Source of the DNA: Actinomycetota bacterium | GTDB lineage: Bacteria > Actinomycetota > Actinomycetes > Actinomycetales > Microbacteriaceae | Direction: 5' to 3' | DNA length: 7,419 bases | Assembly: GCA_009699665.1 (NCBI GenBank) | Contig: WLNS01000064.1 | Location: forward strand, 1 to 7,419 | Part shown: positions 1 through 6,597 of the stretch, piece by piece | Layout: each line of letters opens with the position of its first letter | Numbering within the stretch: position 1 is the stretch's first letter | The notes under the pieces: generated by a model | Told to the model about the DNA's origin: nothing | The model's input: only the letters and a program-made list of their open reading frames with translations | Databases searched by the model: none | Position numbers and translations under genes: made by a program

Positions 1-1
1 C

Positions 2-1198
2 CCTATCTACGAACCCGGACTCGACGAGATTGTGATTCGTGCGAGCGCGGCAGGGCGTCTGGAGTTCACCACGGATGTCGCTGCGGCCACCGAACACGGC
101 GACTACCAAATGATTGCCGTCGGGACGCCACAGTCGGAAGACGGCGCGGCAAATGTCTCTTACGTTTACACGGCCGCTCGAAACATTGGCGCACACATTA
201 CGCGGCCCGTCGTGGTTATCGATAAGAGCACCGTGCCCGTGGGAACGGGCGATCAAGTGCGTGAGCTCATCGCCTCAGAGCTCGACAGCCGCGGACTGGA
301 CTTCTCGGTTTCGGTGGTCTCGAATCCCGAATTCCTCAAAGAGGGTGCCGCCATCGAAGACCTAATGCACCCCGATCGCATCGTCGTGGGAGTGAGCGAT
401 GCGGCGGGTGCAGAGAAAATGGCGTTGCTATACGCGGGACTCATGGACACCCCCGATCGCATGCTCGTCACCGACGTGCGCTCCGCGGAGCTCATCAAGT
501 ACGCCGCCAACGCGATGCTGGCCACACGCATCAGCTTCATGAACGAGCTTGCGCGCCTGGCAGAACTGCTCGGTGCCAACATCGATGACGTCAAACTGGG
601 CATGGGAAGCGACGCCCGCATCGGACCCAAGTTCCTCAACGCGGGTGCCGGATACGGCGGTTCGTGCTTTCCCAAAGACGTGCAGGCCCTCATCCACACC
701 GCGCAGTCGAACGGCATGGGAGGCCTGCGAATTCTGGAGGCCGTCGAAGAGGTCAATGCCAGTCAGAAGACCTATCTGTTGGACAAACTCGAGCGCGAGT
801 TTCCGGATGTCTCCGGGCTGACCGTTGCCGTGTGGGGCCTCGCGTTCAAGCCGCACACCGACGACGTGCGCGAAGCCACGAGCGTGACCCTGCTGTCGCG
901 GCTCGTTAATCAGGCTGCTCGCATTCAGGCTTATGATCCCGTTGCGACAGAGGCGTTCAAAAACTACACGCACTTGCCGTCGGTGATTTATTCAGAGAGC
1001 GCCGAGGCTGCTCTCGACGGAGCTGACGTGCTCCTCATTCTCACCGAGTGGCCGGAATTTTCTCTCGTCGATACGAGCGTGTTCGCTGAGAAACTGGCGC
1101 GCAAGACGATCTTCGATGGCCGCAACATATTCACCCTCGCCGAAATGGCACACACAGGCGTTACCTACCACTCGATTGGACGGCCCACCGTTGGCTAA
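2..1198 (+). CDS. ugd: UDP-glucose 6-dehydrogenase, 5'-truncated by window edge
   Basis: This enzyme oxidises UDP-glucose to UDP-glucuronate with two NAD+ in the cytoplasm, supplying acidic and pentose sugar nucleotides for surface polymers. The frame is open from base 2, so the gene begins outside the window; 398 residues are visible. The family is usually about 430-440 residues, so roughly 40-50 N-terminal residues, including the first Rossmann glycine motif, are missing. The visible part opens with YEPGLDE, typical of the region just after that motif. It continues with VSNPEFLKEG, then the dimer-helix region around NAMLATRISF. The catalytic-cysteine loop is GYGGSCFPKD, with Cys at codon 665-667 (visible residue 222). 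The C-terminal UDP-binding domain carries GLAFKPHTDD. All expected motifs are intact. The stop overlaps the start of the UDP-glucuronate decarboxylase gene, which uses this enzyme's product, so the two are very probably co-translated. ATG 32 is only an internal codon. Confidence 0.95.
   Translation, partial: PIYEPGLDEIVIRASAAGRLEFTTDVAAATEHGDYQMIAVGTPQSEDGAANVSYVYTAARNIGAHITRPVVVIDKSTVPVGTGDQVRELIASELDSRGLDFSVSVVSNPEFLKEGAAIEDLMHPDRIVVGVSDAAGAEKMALLYAGLMDTPDRMLVTDVRSAELIKYAANAMLATRISFMNELARLAELLGANIDDVKLGMGSDARIGPKFLNAGAGYGGSCFPKDVQALIHTAQSNGMGGLRILEAVEEVNASQKTYLLDKLEREFPDVSGLTVAVWGLAFKPHTDDVREATSVTLLSRLVNQAARIQAYDPVATEAFKNYTHLPSVIYSESAEAALDGADVLLILTEWPEFSLVDTSVFAEKLARKTIFDGRNIFTLAEMAHTGVTYHSIGRPTVG
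1191..1198 (+). other. 8-nt overlap of ugd stop and TTG start of uxs
   Basis: The TTG that best starts the decarboxylase gene lies 8 nt inside the 3' end of ugd, whose TAA is at 1196-1198. Upstream there is no good Shine-Dalgarno sequence, only GGA at 1178-1180. Termination-reinitiation by ribosomes finishing ugd is the likely way the second gene is translated. That would link the amounts of two consecutive pathway enzymes. Confidence 0.6.
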
Positions 1199-2135
1199 AC
1201 GTATTCTCATTACCGGGGGTGCCGGCTTTCTCGGTTCACACCTCAGTGATCGCCTGATCGAGGCCGGTCATGACGTTCTGTGTGTCGACAACTTCTACAC
1301 CGGGCGAAGAGAAAACATCGCCCACCTTCTGCAACATCCTCGCTTCGAACTTTTGCGACACGATGTGTGCTTCCCCCTGTATGTCGAGGTGGATGCGATT
1401 TATAACCTGGCGTGCCCGGCTTCGCCGATTCACTATCAGCGCGACCCGGTTCAAACGACCAAGACCAGCGTTCTCGGCGCGATAAACATGCTGGGACTGG
1501 CCAAGCGCCTCAACGTCCCCATCATGCAGGCCTCAACATCAGAGGTTTACGGCGATCCGACGGTGCACCCACAGCCCGAAGAATATTGGGGAAACGTCAA
1601 CCCCATAGGAATCCGCAGCTGCTACGACGAAGGCAAACGTGCGGCTGAGACACTCTTCTTTGACTATCGGCGTCAACATGACCTGCCCATCAAGGTTGTC
1701 AGGATCTTCAACACATATGGCCCGCGCATGGATCCGGCCGATGGTCGCGTCGTGTCGAACTTCATCGTTCAGGCGCTCAAGGGCGAGAGTATTACGATTT
1801 ACGGCGATGGCTCGCAAACGCGCAGCTTTTGCTATGTCGACGATCTGATCCGAGGATTCATGGCAATCATGGATACGCCTCATGAGATCACGGGACCCAT
1901 TAACGTCGGCAACCCCAACGAGTTCACCATCAAACAACTCGCCGAGCTCGTCGTGCAGAAGACAGGCTCAACGTCAACAATTGACTACCTGCCATTGCCG
2001 TCGGATGATCCGCAACAGCGCCAGCCTGACATCCACCAGGCGCAGAAAGTATTGGACTGGAATCCGCAGGTGGAACTCAACCAAGGGCTCGACGACACGA
2101 TTGCTTACTTCAGCGAGCAACTCGCGACCATATAG
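1191..2135 (+). CDS. uxs: UDP-glucuronate decarboxylase (UDP-xylose synthase)
   Basis: This enzyme converts UDP-glucuronate to UDP-xylose with loss of CO2 through a bound-NAD+ oxidation/reduction cycle. It belongs to the extended short-chain dehydrogenase family. From TTG 1191 the protein is 314 residues, the usual bacterial length, and begins MAKRILITGG. The nucleotide-binding motif GGAGFLGSH is at residues 9-17. STSEVYGD (115-122) carries the Thr and Glu of the decarboxylase active site, and the catalytic Tyr-x3-Lys pair is Y145/K149 in SCYDEGK. GRVVSNFI and GDGSQTRSF are hallmark substrate-binding segments, and the Arg in QRQPD (277) probably corresponds to the conserved active-site Arg. 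In-frame ATG 1116 and ATG 1146 would add a tail unlike the family and run deep into ugd, so the TTG is preferred. Only a weak GGA precedes it, which fits coupling to ugd termination. The close relative dTDP-glucose dehydratase is less likely because the YNLACPASPIHYQ segment is specific to this family. Confidence 0.93.
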   Translation: MAKRILITGGAGFLGSHLSDRLIEAGHDVLCVDNFYTGRRENIAHLLQHPRFELLRHDVCFPLYVEVDAIYNLACPASPIHYQRDPVQTTKTSVLGAINMLGLAKRLNVPIMQASTSEVYGDPTVHPQPEEYWGNVNPIGIRSCYDEGKRAAETLFFDYRRQHDLPIKVVRIFNTYGPRMDPADGRVVSNFIVQALKGESITIYGDGSQTRSFCYVDDLIRGFMAIMDTPHEITGPINVGNPNEFTIKQLAELVVQKTGSTSTIDYLPLPSDDPQQRQPDIHQAQKVLDWNPQVELNQGLDDTIAYFSEQLATI

Positions 2136-2162
2136 CCTTTCGTGTGTTGTCCCTAAGATGAC

Positions 2163-2182
2163 CTAGGAGGTGTGACGGAGGA
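2163..2182 (+). promoter_or_regulatory. Two stacked Shine-Dalgarno-like sites before the membrane GT gene
   Basis: AGGAGGTG at 2165-2172 is a near-full match to the 16S rRNA anti-Shine-Dalgarno, but its AGGAGG core ends 12 nt before ATG 2183, slightly far. A second GGAGG at 2177-2181 is only 1 nt from the ATG, too close to serve it. An in-frame stop (TGA 2159-2161) lies upstream and no other ATG, GTG or TTG intervenes, so ATG 2183 is the start and the distal site is the probable ribosome binding site. Confidence 0.6.
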
Positions 2183-4090
2183 ATGCTGTGGATCGCTATC
2201 GCAGTTGCCGGGGTGACCCTCTGGGGATTTGCTGCGGTTGCCACTAGCTTTTTGGGCGCCACACGAGCTCTTCTCTACTTGCCTCTCGCCGCCGGAATCT
2301 TCGTCTTTACCGCGGTCGAATTGCTTTCCTTGGTCAATTTGGTGACACGCACGGCCTTCCAGATTTTGTTGGCCATCGCCTGGGTGGTGTTGGTCATCCT
2401 CTTCCGCCACCTTCTGAGGGGCAGTCATTTGCTGGTCGCCTCTCTAGCGCGGGTGAGTCGCGAACTCTGGCAAACGGGACACTCGATAACCACGTGGCTA
2501 CTCCGATGTGCCGTCCTCGTTTCCGTGCTCGGAATCGCTGCAGCGTTTATCGTTGCGCTTGTCTATGCACCTAATAACTACGACGCCCTTGCTTATCATG
2601 AACCGCGCATTCTGAGTTGGCTTCAAAATGCAAATATCGGGTACTTCTTGACGCACAACACGCATCAGCTCGACATTCCCCCGCTAGGTGAATATTTTGG
2701 CTTGGTTAGCTACTCAATTTTTAGTGGCGATTCTCTGCTCAATCTGATCCAATTCGTGTGCTTCTTTATCGTCATCCTCCTCGCCATTGCCGCCGCAAGG
2801 AATCTACTTCGTAATCCCGTTGTCGTTCCCGCAACTTTTGCCCTCGTCGCGTCGTGTCAAGTTGCTCTTCTTGAGTCAACAACGACACAAGTCGACCTCG
2901 TTTCGGCTCTCTGGGTAGTTCTTGAGCTCTCTGCGGTCGTGATTTATGCCTCTGGCGAGTTGAGCCGTCTCGACATTGTTCTGATTTCAGGTGCAACCGC
3001 CTTACTTTCGGCCACCACAAAACCCACAGCGTTTCTCCTGATGCTGCCAGTACTGGGAGTTCTTGTCTGGTTCGAACTGCGGAACAAGACGGTACCGCTG
3101 GCTGCCCGTTGGAAGACGATTGTGTTCTCCGGTATTGCAGTCACGGTCGGAAGCATTATCGGGCTCCTGCCCCAATCGCTCAGAAACCTGTCGTGGTTCG
3201 GTAACCTGTTCGGAACGCACACGTACCTGCTCATCGAGAACCACAGCGCGGCACAAACAATCCTGGGAGTTCTCAGAATATTTTTCAACAACGTCGGCGT
3301 CTCGATGGGTGCGATTTCTTCGGGGCTGAGTTCGTTCTTTTCAAACATGTTAAACGCCGATTGGTCAAGCCCTGATGCCGTCCTCAACGGACACATTGCT
3401 GCAATTACGAGCATGATGGGGCTGTCAGAAGATTATGCCCGGGCTCCATTCCAGCTCTTTGGCGGGCTCCTCGCCTGCATCCTGATTTTCGCACTTGTGA
3501 GGAACCGGGAGCCCCGGCTGATTCCCTTGAGTGTGGTATTTCTCGCCTCCATACTTATCGTCGCGTGGTCTATCAAGTGGAACATGTGGACCAACCGCTT
3601 TTACATCCCTATCTTTATGTTGGGCGCAATACTCGGAGCGGTTGTGCTGGGATACCTCCACAGGCGCAAAGAAACTTTCGTGCGCGTCATCACGGGTGTT
3701 TTAAGTGCAACTATCTTGATCTCGTCGCTTGTGGGAACTACCGTCGTATCAACGCAACCCGCGCGTTCTCTCGTTACCCTTATCGAGACCCTGCCCTCAT
3801 TTCAACGATCATCGACGTACTACGGCTTGCGACCTGAATTAGTTACTGAATACGTCCCGCTGATTAGTGCCATCTCATCGGTCCCCGATGGCGGCGTAGT
3901 GCGCATCTTCGCTAATACAGTTGACCCCGTTTACATCCTCTGGGCCCTGGCGAATCCCGATAACCGCTTGATTTTTCACACGTCCCGCGCAACAGCCTCA
4001 CAGCAGAATTCGAGTGTGGCTGACCTGACGATATGTCTTGCCGAATGCCCAGACGGTTCGGAAGGCCCGGCTCACATCCTCCGGCCCTAG
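2183..4090 (+). CDS. Polytopic membrane protein, probable GT-C (family 39-like) glycosyltransferase
   Basis: This 635-residue integral membrane protein has about 10-12 hydrophobic segments, for example near residues 1-22, 28-52, 58-76, 106-129, 184-207, 265-297, 312-330, 424-440, 446-462, 474-492 and 500-522. After the fourth helix a loop reads NNYDALAYHEPR (131-142) and then DIPPLGEYF (164-172). This placement of an acidic residue and a His/Arg cluster in the first large outer loop recalls the catalytic loop of GT-C enzymes, which move sugars from polyprenyl-phosphate donors outside the membrane. KWNMWTNRFYIP (465-476) also resembles a motif of family 39-like proteins. The last ~110 residues are mostly soluble and probably extracytoplasmic. 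It starts 47 nt after uxs on the same strand, so it probably belongs to the same transcript and may modify a surface glycan. Donor and acceptor are unknown. It is visibly more A/T-rich than its neighbours (25 of 60 bases G/C at 2701-2760). Confidence 0.72.
   Translation: MLWIAIAVAGVTLWGFAAVATSFLGATRALLYLPLAAGIFVFTAVELLSLVNLVTRTAFQILLAIAWVVLVILFRHLLRGSHLLVASLARVSRELWQTGHSITTWLLRCAVLVSVLGIAAAFIVALVYAPNNYDALAYHEPRILSWLQNANIGYFLTHNTHQLDIPPLGEYFGLVSYSIFSGDSLLNLIQFVCFFIVILLAIAAARNLLRNPVVVPATFALVASCQVALLESTTTQVDLVSALWVVLELSAVVIYASGELSRLDIVLISGATALLSATTKPTAFLLMLPVLGVLVWFELRNKTVPLAARWKTIVFSGIAVTVGSIIGLLPQSLRNLSWFGNLFGTHTYLLIENHSAAQTILGVLRIFFNNVGVSMGAISSGLSSFFSNMLNADWSSPDAVLNGHIAAITSMMGLSEDYARAPFQLFGGLLACILIFALVRNREPRLIPLSVVFLASILIVAWSIKWNMWTNRFYIPIFMLGAILGAVVLGYLHRRKETFVRVITGVLSATILISSLVGTTVVSTQPARSLVTLIETLPSFQRSSTYYGLRPELVTEYVPLISAISSVPDGGVVRIFANTVDPVYILWALANPDNRLIFHTSRATASQQNSSVADLTICLAECPDGSEGPAHILRP
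4087..4090. other. Convergent stop codons sharing CTAG
   Basis: The plus-strand membrane protein ends with TAG at 4088-4090 and minus-strand ung ends with TAG read from 4089 to 4087. The two stops overlap within the palindrome CTAG, itself inside CCTAGG (4086-4091). No intergenic space remains for a terminator, and I see no hairpin followed by a T-run close by on either strand. Confidence 0.9.
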
Positions 4091-4776
4091 GGCTCTGTGC
4101 CAACGTCATTGAGCTCCCAGTCGATAGGAGCCCAACCACGTTCGACAAGCCCGCGATTGACCGCAGAGAAGGGCGCCGAGCCAAAAAACCCACGGTGGGC
4201 CGAGAGCGGGCTGGGATGCGCCGACTCCAGAACGGGCGCATTCCCCAGCTCACCGGCAACACCTCTGGCGGAATTGCCCCAGAGAATCGCCACGAATCCT
4301 GGTGAGACCCGCACAAGGTCGCGCACAATCGCGAGGGTCACGGCCTCCCAGCCTCGGCCGCGGTGGGACCCGGCATGGCCTGCCTGCACAGTCAGCACGC
4401 GGTTGAGCAGCAGGATACCCTGCTGCGTCCAGGGTGTGAGGTCACCGGTGGTCGGCATGGACACCGACACGTCATCGACCAGTTCCGTGAAAATGTTGCG
4501 CAGGCTGGCCGGCACGGGCGACACATCTGGCGCCACAGAAAAGGCCAGGCCCACGGCGTGTCCGGGCGTGGGATAGGGGTCCTGTCCAAGAATCACTACG
4601 CGAACCTCAGTTATCGGCATTGACAACGCGCGTAGCACCAGATGCGCCGAAGGCAGAAATTTCCTTCCTGCAGATTCCTCGGCATTGAGGAAGGCCACGA
4701 TCTCAGCCAGCAATCCCTGTTGCTCCGCCAGGCACGCATGCCACGAGGCATCGACCGGCTCAAGCAGGTCGTCAAT
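4087..4776 (-). CDS. ung: Uracil-DNA glycosylase, family 1, with non-canonical start
   Basis: This enzyme removes uracil from DNA (from cytosine deamination or dUTP incorporation), beginning base-excision repair. With the start placed at ATT 4776 it is 229 residues, the same length as E. coli Ung. The water-activating Asp lies in GQDPYPTPG (Asp at residue 66), followed by the uracil-stacking GLAFSV. LLLNRVLTV carries the uracil-recognising Asn (125). The C-terminal DNA-insertion loop HPSPLSAHRGFFG has its catalytic His at 187. The nearest ATG/GTG/TTG is TTG 4713, which would give 208 residues. However, conserved N-terminal sequence (a Trp at 4743-4741 and the following helix) lies upstream in the same open frame, which has only ATT, ATC or CTG as possible starts before TGA 4833-4831. 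ATT 4776 overlaps the upstream channel gene's stop; ATC 4788 has an AGGA 5 nt before it. Product identity is very secure, the start is not. Confidence 0.93.
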   Translation of the reverse strand: MDDLLEPVDASWHACLAEQQGLLAEIVAFLNAEESAGRKFLPSAHLVLRALSMPITEVRVVILGQDPYPTPGHAVGLAFSVAPDVSPVPASLRNIFTELVDDVSVSMPTTGDLTPWTQQGILLLNRVLTVQAGHAGSHRGRGWEAVTLAIVRDLVRVSPGFVAILWGNSARGVAGELGNAPVLESAHPSPLSAHRGFFGSAPFSAVNRGLVERGWAPIDWELNDVGTEP

Positions 4777-5494
4777 CGTGACGTTGATGAGAATCCTGGG
4801 ATCGCTTGTGAACTTTCTGAACTCTTTCGTTCAGATAAGAAATAACCGTTGCGGTTGTGGCACCCACAATGACCATCCCCCCCAGCATGAGGAAGACGGC
4901 ATACAAGCGCCCCGGCACGGTCACCGGAACCATGTCGCCGTATCCCACCGTAGATATGGTTTCCATGGCCCACCACACGGCATCGCCGTAATTCGTGATG
5001 CTTGCTGTGGGGGCGTGTCTCTCGGCTGCAAAAACGGCTAATGAGATCACATAAATAAACATGATGATCGCCGAACCTGAGTAAGCCATGATTCGGGCGC
5101 GAAGAGATGATCCCGTACTTCCGCGAAACCATTTGAGCCGGGCCAGATACACGAGAAGTAAGAAGGGGCGAAGGAACGGAATCACCATGGACGACATATC
5201 AAGGATGTTGCGTCGCACAAACATGCGCTTATTCGCGGCTAACCCGAGTCGCACAAAGTAGTCAACGATGAAGATGCCCCAGATGGCAACCAGCGCGAAC
5301 GCCAAGACGACGGTAAAAATATTTGAAAACCTCAGGTCATCAAGAATCAGCACCGAATACGCCAGCAAAAAGATAAACGAGAGAAAGATCATCGGCAAGG
5401 TCGTCCAGCGTTCGTAGTCAATCTCGCGCGGGCTGCGCGCGTCAGTGACGCGCTCGCCTTCGGCATTGAGCATAGTTTTCGCCGTTTCCGCCAT
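4772..5494 (-). CDS. Potassium channel, six-helix voltage-gated-like type
   Basis: This 240-residue plasma-membrane K+ channel subunit probably forms tetramers. Its selectivity filter is TVGYGD at residues 182-187, preceded by the pore helix (WWAMETIS). Hydrophobic segments fit S1 (34-50), S2 (58-82), S3 and S4 (97-124), S5 (138-157) and S6 (196-220). The S4-like stretch has only Arg109, Arg119, Lys121 and Arg124, not the regular every-third-residue arginines of strong voltage sensors, so voltage dependence is doubtful. No RCK/TrkA regulatory domain follows; the protein ends in a short basic tail. ATG 5494 is chosen because a -10-like TACGCT lies 6 nt upstream and there is no Shine-Dalgarno, as for a leaderless mRNA. 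ATG 5473 is the alternative. The open frame continues upstream to 5833, but that part lies antisense over the glycosyltransferase gene and has no channel homology. The stop overlaps the proposed start of ung. Confidence 0.9.
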   Translation of the reverse strand: MAETAKTMLNAEGERVTDARSPREIDYERWTTLPMIFLSFIFLLAYSVLILDDLRFSNIFTVVLAFALVAIWGIFIVDYFVRLGLAANKRMFVRRNILDMSSMVIPFLRPFLLLVYLARLKWFRGSTGSSLRARIMAYSGSAIIMFIYVISLAVFAAERHAPTASITNYGDAVWWAMETISTVGYGDMVPVTVPGRLYAVFLMLGGMVIVGATTATVISYLNERVQKVHKRSQDSHQRHD

Positions 5495-5500
5495 AGGGCA

Positions 5501-5527
5501 AGCGTAGCTAAGGGCACCAGCTACGCT
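5501..5527. promoter_or_regulatory. Divergent promoter/operator with perfect 9-bp inverted repeat
   Basis: AGCGTAGCT (5501-5509) and AGCTACGCT (5519-5527) are exact reverse complements around a 9-nt spacer, AAGGGCACC. Each arm contains TACGCT, a TANNNT -10-like hexamer. On the minus strand (5506-5501) it ends 6 nt before the channel ATG, placing a leaderless start at the ATG. On the plus strand (5522-5527) it would start transcription near 5534, ahead of the AAGGAG site of the glycosyltransferase gene. No convincing -35 box exists for either direction. It could equally be the operator of a dimeric regulator. The repeat is certain, its role inferred. Confidence 0.55.
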
Positions 5528-5546
5528 GAATATGTCAAAGTTTTCG

Positions 5547-5552
5547 AAGGAG
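5547..5552 (+). promoter_or_regulatory. Ribosome binding site that decides the GT2 start
   Basis: AAGGAG lies 6 nt before GTG 5559 and 12 nt before ATG 5565. Spacing favours the GTG. ATG 5532 lies upstream of this site and could be used only from a leaderless transcript. Confidence 0.6.
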
Positions 5553-5558
5553 CGGCGG

Positions 5559-6587
5559 GTGTCGATGAGTGGATCTGGCGGCACGCCGACGGTCAGTATT
5601 GTCATGCCCTGCTTCAACTCTGAAGCGACTGTCGTTCGCGCCATCACGAGTGTGCAGGCGCAATCCATGCCCGATTGGTTCCTCACGATTGTCGACGACG
5701 GATCGACAGACAAGACAATCGCGTCCATCGAGGGCCACCTGAAACGCGGCGGTCGTGAGAACATCACCATCATTCGTCTGAGAAAGAATGTTGGCGTTGC
5801 TGAAGCACGTAACCGCGGAATTTTGCAGAGCACGGGAGAGTGGATTGCTTTCTTCGATGCTGACGATGAAATGGACCCCCGTCACCTCGAGCGGCTTCTT
5901 GATCAGGCAGACGCTGATGTCGACGTCGTGATATGCGGACGAACTGTCGTGCAGGGCGACGGCACAGAGTCACACGAGCACTCGGCCGCCTTGGGCGTCT
6001 ATACCGGCGCCCGCGCCTCACTGCTTGCGATGTGTGACAAACTCACGCCGTTTCCCTGGGACAGAATCACCCGGCGACATCTGTTCGATGCCGGGGGATT
6101 TCCGCAAGGCGCCGTCCGTTGCGAAGACAGCATGACGAACATAGTTCTGCTCTCGCGCGCGCGCAAAGTCGTCTCGATCGCCGCTTCGGGTATTCGGTAT
6201 TTTGTGAGCGGTGGCTCGATAACGTGGGGCCGAATCTATCGACTTTCCGACGCCACGGTGGCCTGGCAATATATGGCTGCTCACGTTCCTGCGCATCTCA
6301 CGAAAGGCGTTCATGCGCCTGCCTTCAGTTGTGCGCGTGCTGTGGTGGCCCTGACCATTGGTCAGACGGCCATGCTCCGTGGCGGCGCCGACGCAGAGCC
6401 ACAGCGACGACAAGATGCCCTCAGTGCTGCCACAGAATGTCGGGCCTGGATTCGCGTGAGAGATGTGATGGGAACCCTGGCGGTCAACCCGCGGCTCGGA
6501 CTTGCCGTTGTTCTGTTCAAGTTCTTTCCTCGGCGATATGCCATCGTGTACCGCCGTTATGTTGCCCGACACTACGCATCCTCCTGA
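5559..6587 (+). CDS. Glycosyltransferase family 2
   Basis: This cytoplasmic or membrane-associated GT-A fold inverting glycosyltransferase transfers a sugar from a nucleotide-sugar donor, probably in surface polysaccharide synthesis. It has 342 residues from GTG 5559. VSIVMPCFN at 12-20 is the first nucleotide-binding strand and VDDGSTD at 45-51 contacts the donor. GVAEARNRG (79-87) is the usual helix before the metal site, and FFDADDE at 98-104 contains the DxD metal-binding motif (D100-D102). CEDS (188-191) probably supplies the acidic general base of the family's ED motif. The C-terminal third (about 230-342) is not recognisable as a domain, has several basic residues and a moderately hydrophobic stretch near 310-325, and may associate with the membrane. 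There is no clear transmembrane helix. It stands alone between a divergent channel gene and metY. Donor and acceptor cannot be assigned; the UDP-xylose genes upstream offer one possible donor. Confidence 0.88.
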   Translation: MSMSGSGGTPTVSIVMPCFNSEATVVRAITSVQAQSMPDWFLTIVDDGSTDKTIASIEGHLKRGGRENITIIRLRKNVGVAEARNRGILQSTGEWIAFFDADDEMDPRHLERLLDQADADVDVVICGRTVVQGDGTESHEHSAALGVYTGARASLLAMCDKLTPFPWDRITRRHLFDAGGFPQGAVRCEDSMTNIVLLSRARKVVSIAASGIRYFVSGGSITWGRIYRLSDATVAWQYMAAHVPAHLTKGVHAPAFSCARAVVALTIGQTAMLRGGADAEPQRRQDALSAATECRAWIRVRDVMGTLAVNPRLGLAVVLFKFFPRRYAIVYRRYVARHYASS

Positions 6588-6597
6588 GTTCGGCCAC

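Noticed and set aside
428..973. Minus-strand open frame of 181 codons inside ugd
   Set aside because: It is fully antisense to a well-conserved gene, with no recognisable protein and no plausible start signals; a shadow of GC-rich codon structure.
1116..1190. Longer start for the decarboxylase at ATG 1116 or ATG 1146
   Set aside because: The extra residues have no resemblance to the family N-terminus, which normally begins a few residues before the GGAGFLGSH motif, as given by TTG 1191.
2154..2159. TAAGAT as a -10 box for the membrane GT gene
   Set aside because: Transcription would start at about 2166, inside the better Shine-Dalgarno site, and no -35 box is visible; read-through from uxs is simpler.
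2944..3414. Minus-strand open frame of 156 codons inside the membrane GT gene
   Set aside because: No recognisable motif; explained by the codon pattern of the plus-strand gene.
4611..5132. Minus-strand open frame of 173 codons spanning the channel-ung junction
   Set aside because: It is out of frame with both well-identified genes and contains no conserved motif. I also considered it as evidence of a frameshift joining channel and ung, but both genes are intact in their own frames.
5533..5538. Perfect TTGACA on the minus strand upstream of the channel
   Set aside because: Its distance to the TACGCT hexamer is 26 nt, and at 17-18 nt there is only GCCCTT or similar, so it does not form a normal promoter with anything seen here.
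5495..5833. Upstream extension of the potassium channel frame to 353 residues
   Set aside because: The added 113 residues lie antisense over the GT2 coding sequence, carry no channel features and skip the ATG at 5494 that sits 6 nt behind a -10-like hexamer.
6018..6572. Minus-strand open frame of 184 codons inside the GT2 gene
   Set aside because: Antisense shadow with no recognisable domain and no ribosome binding site that I could find.
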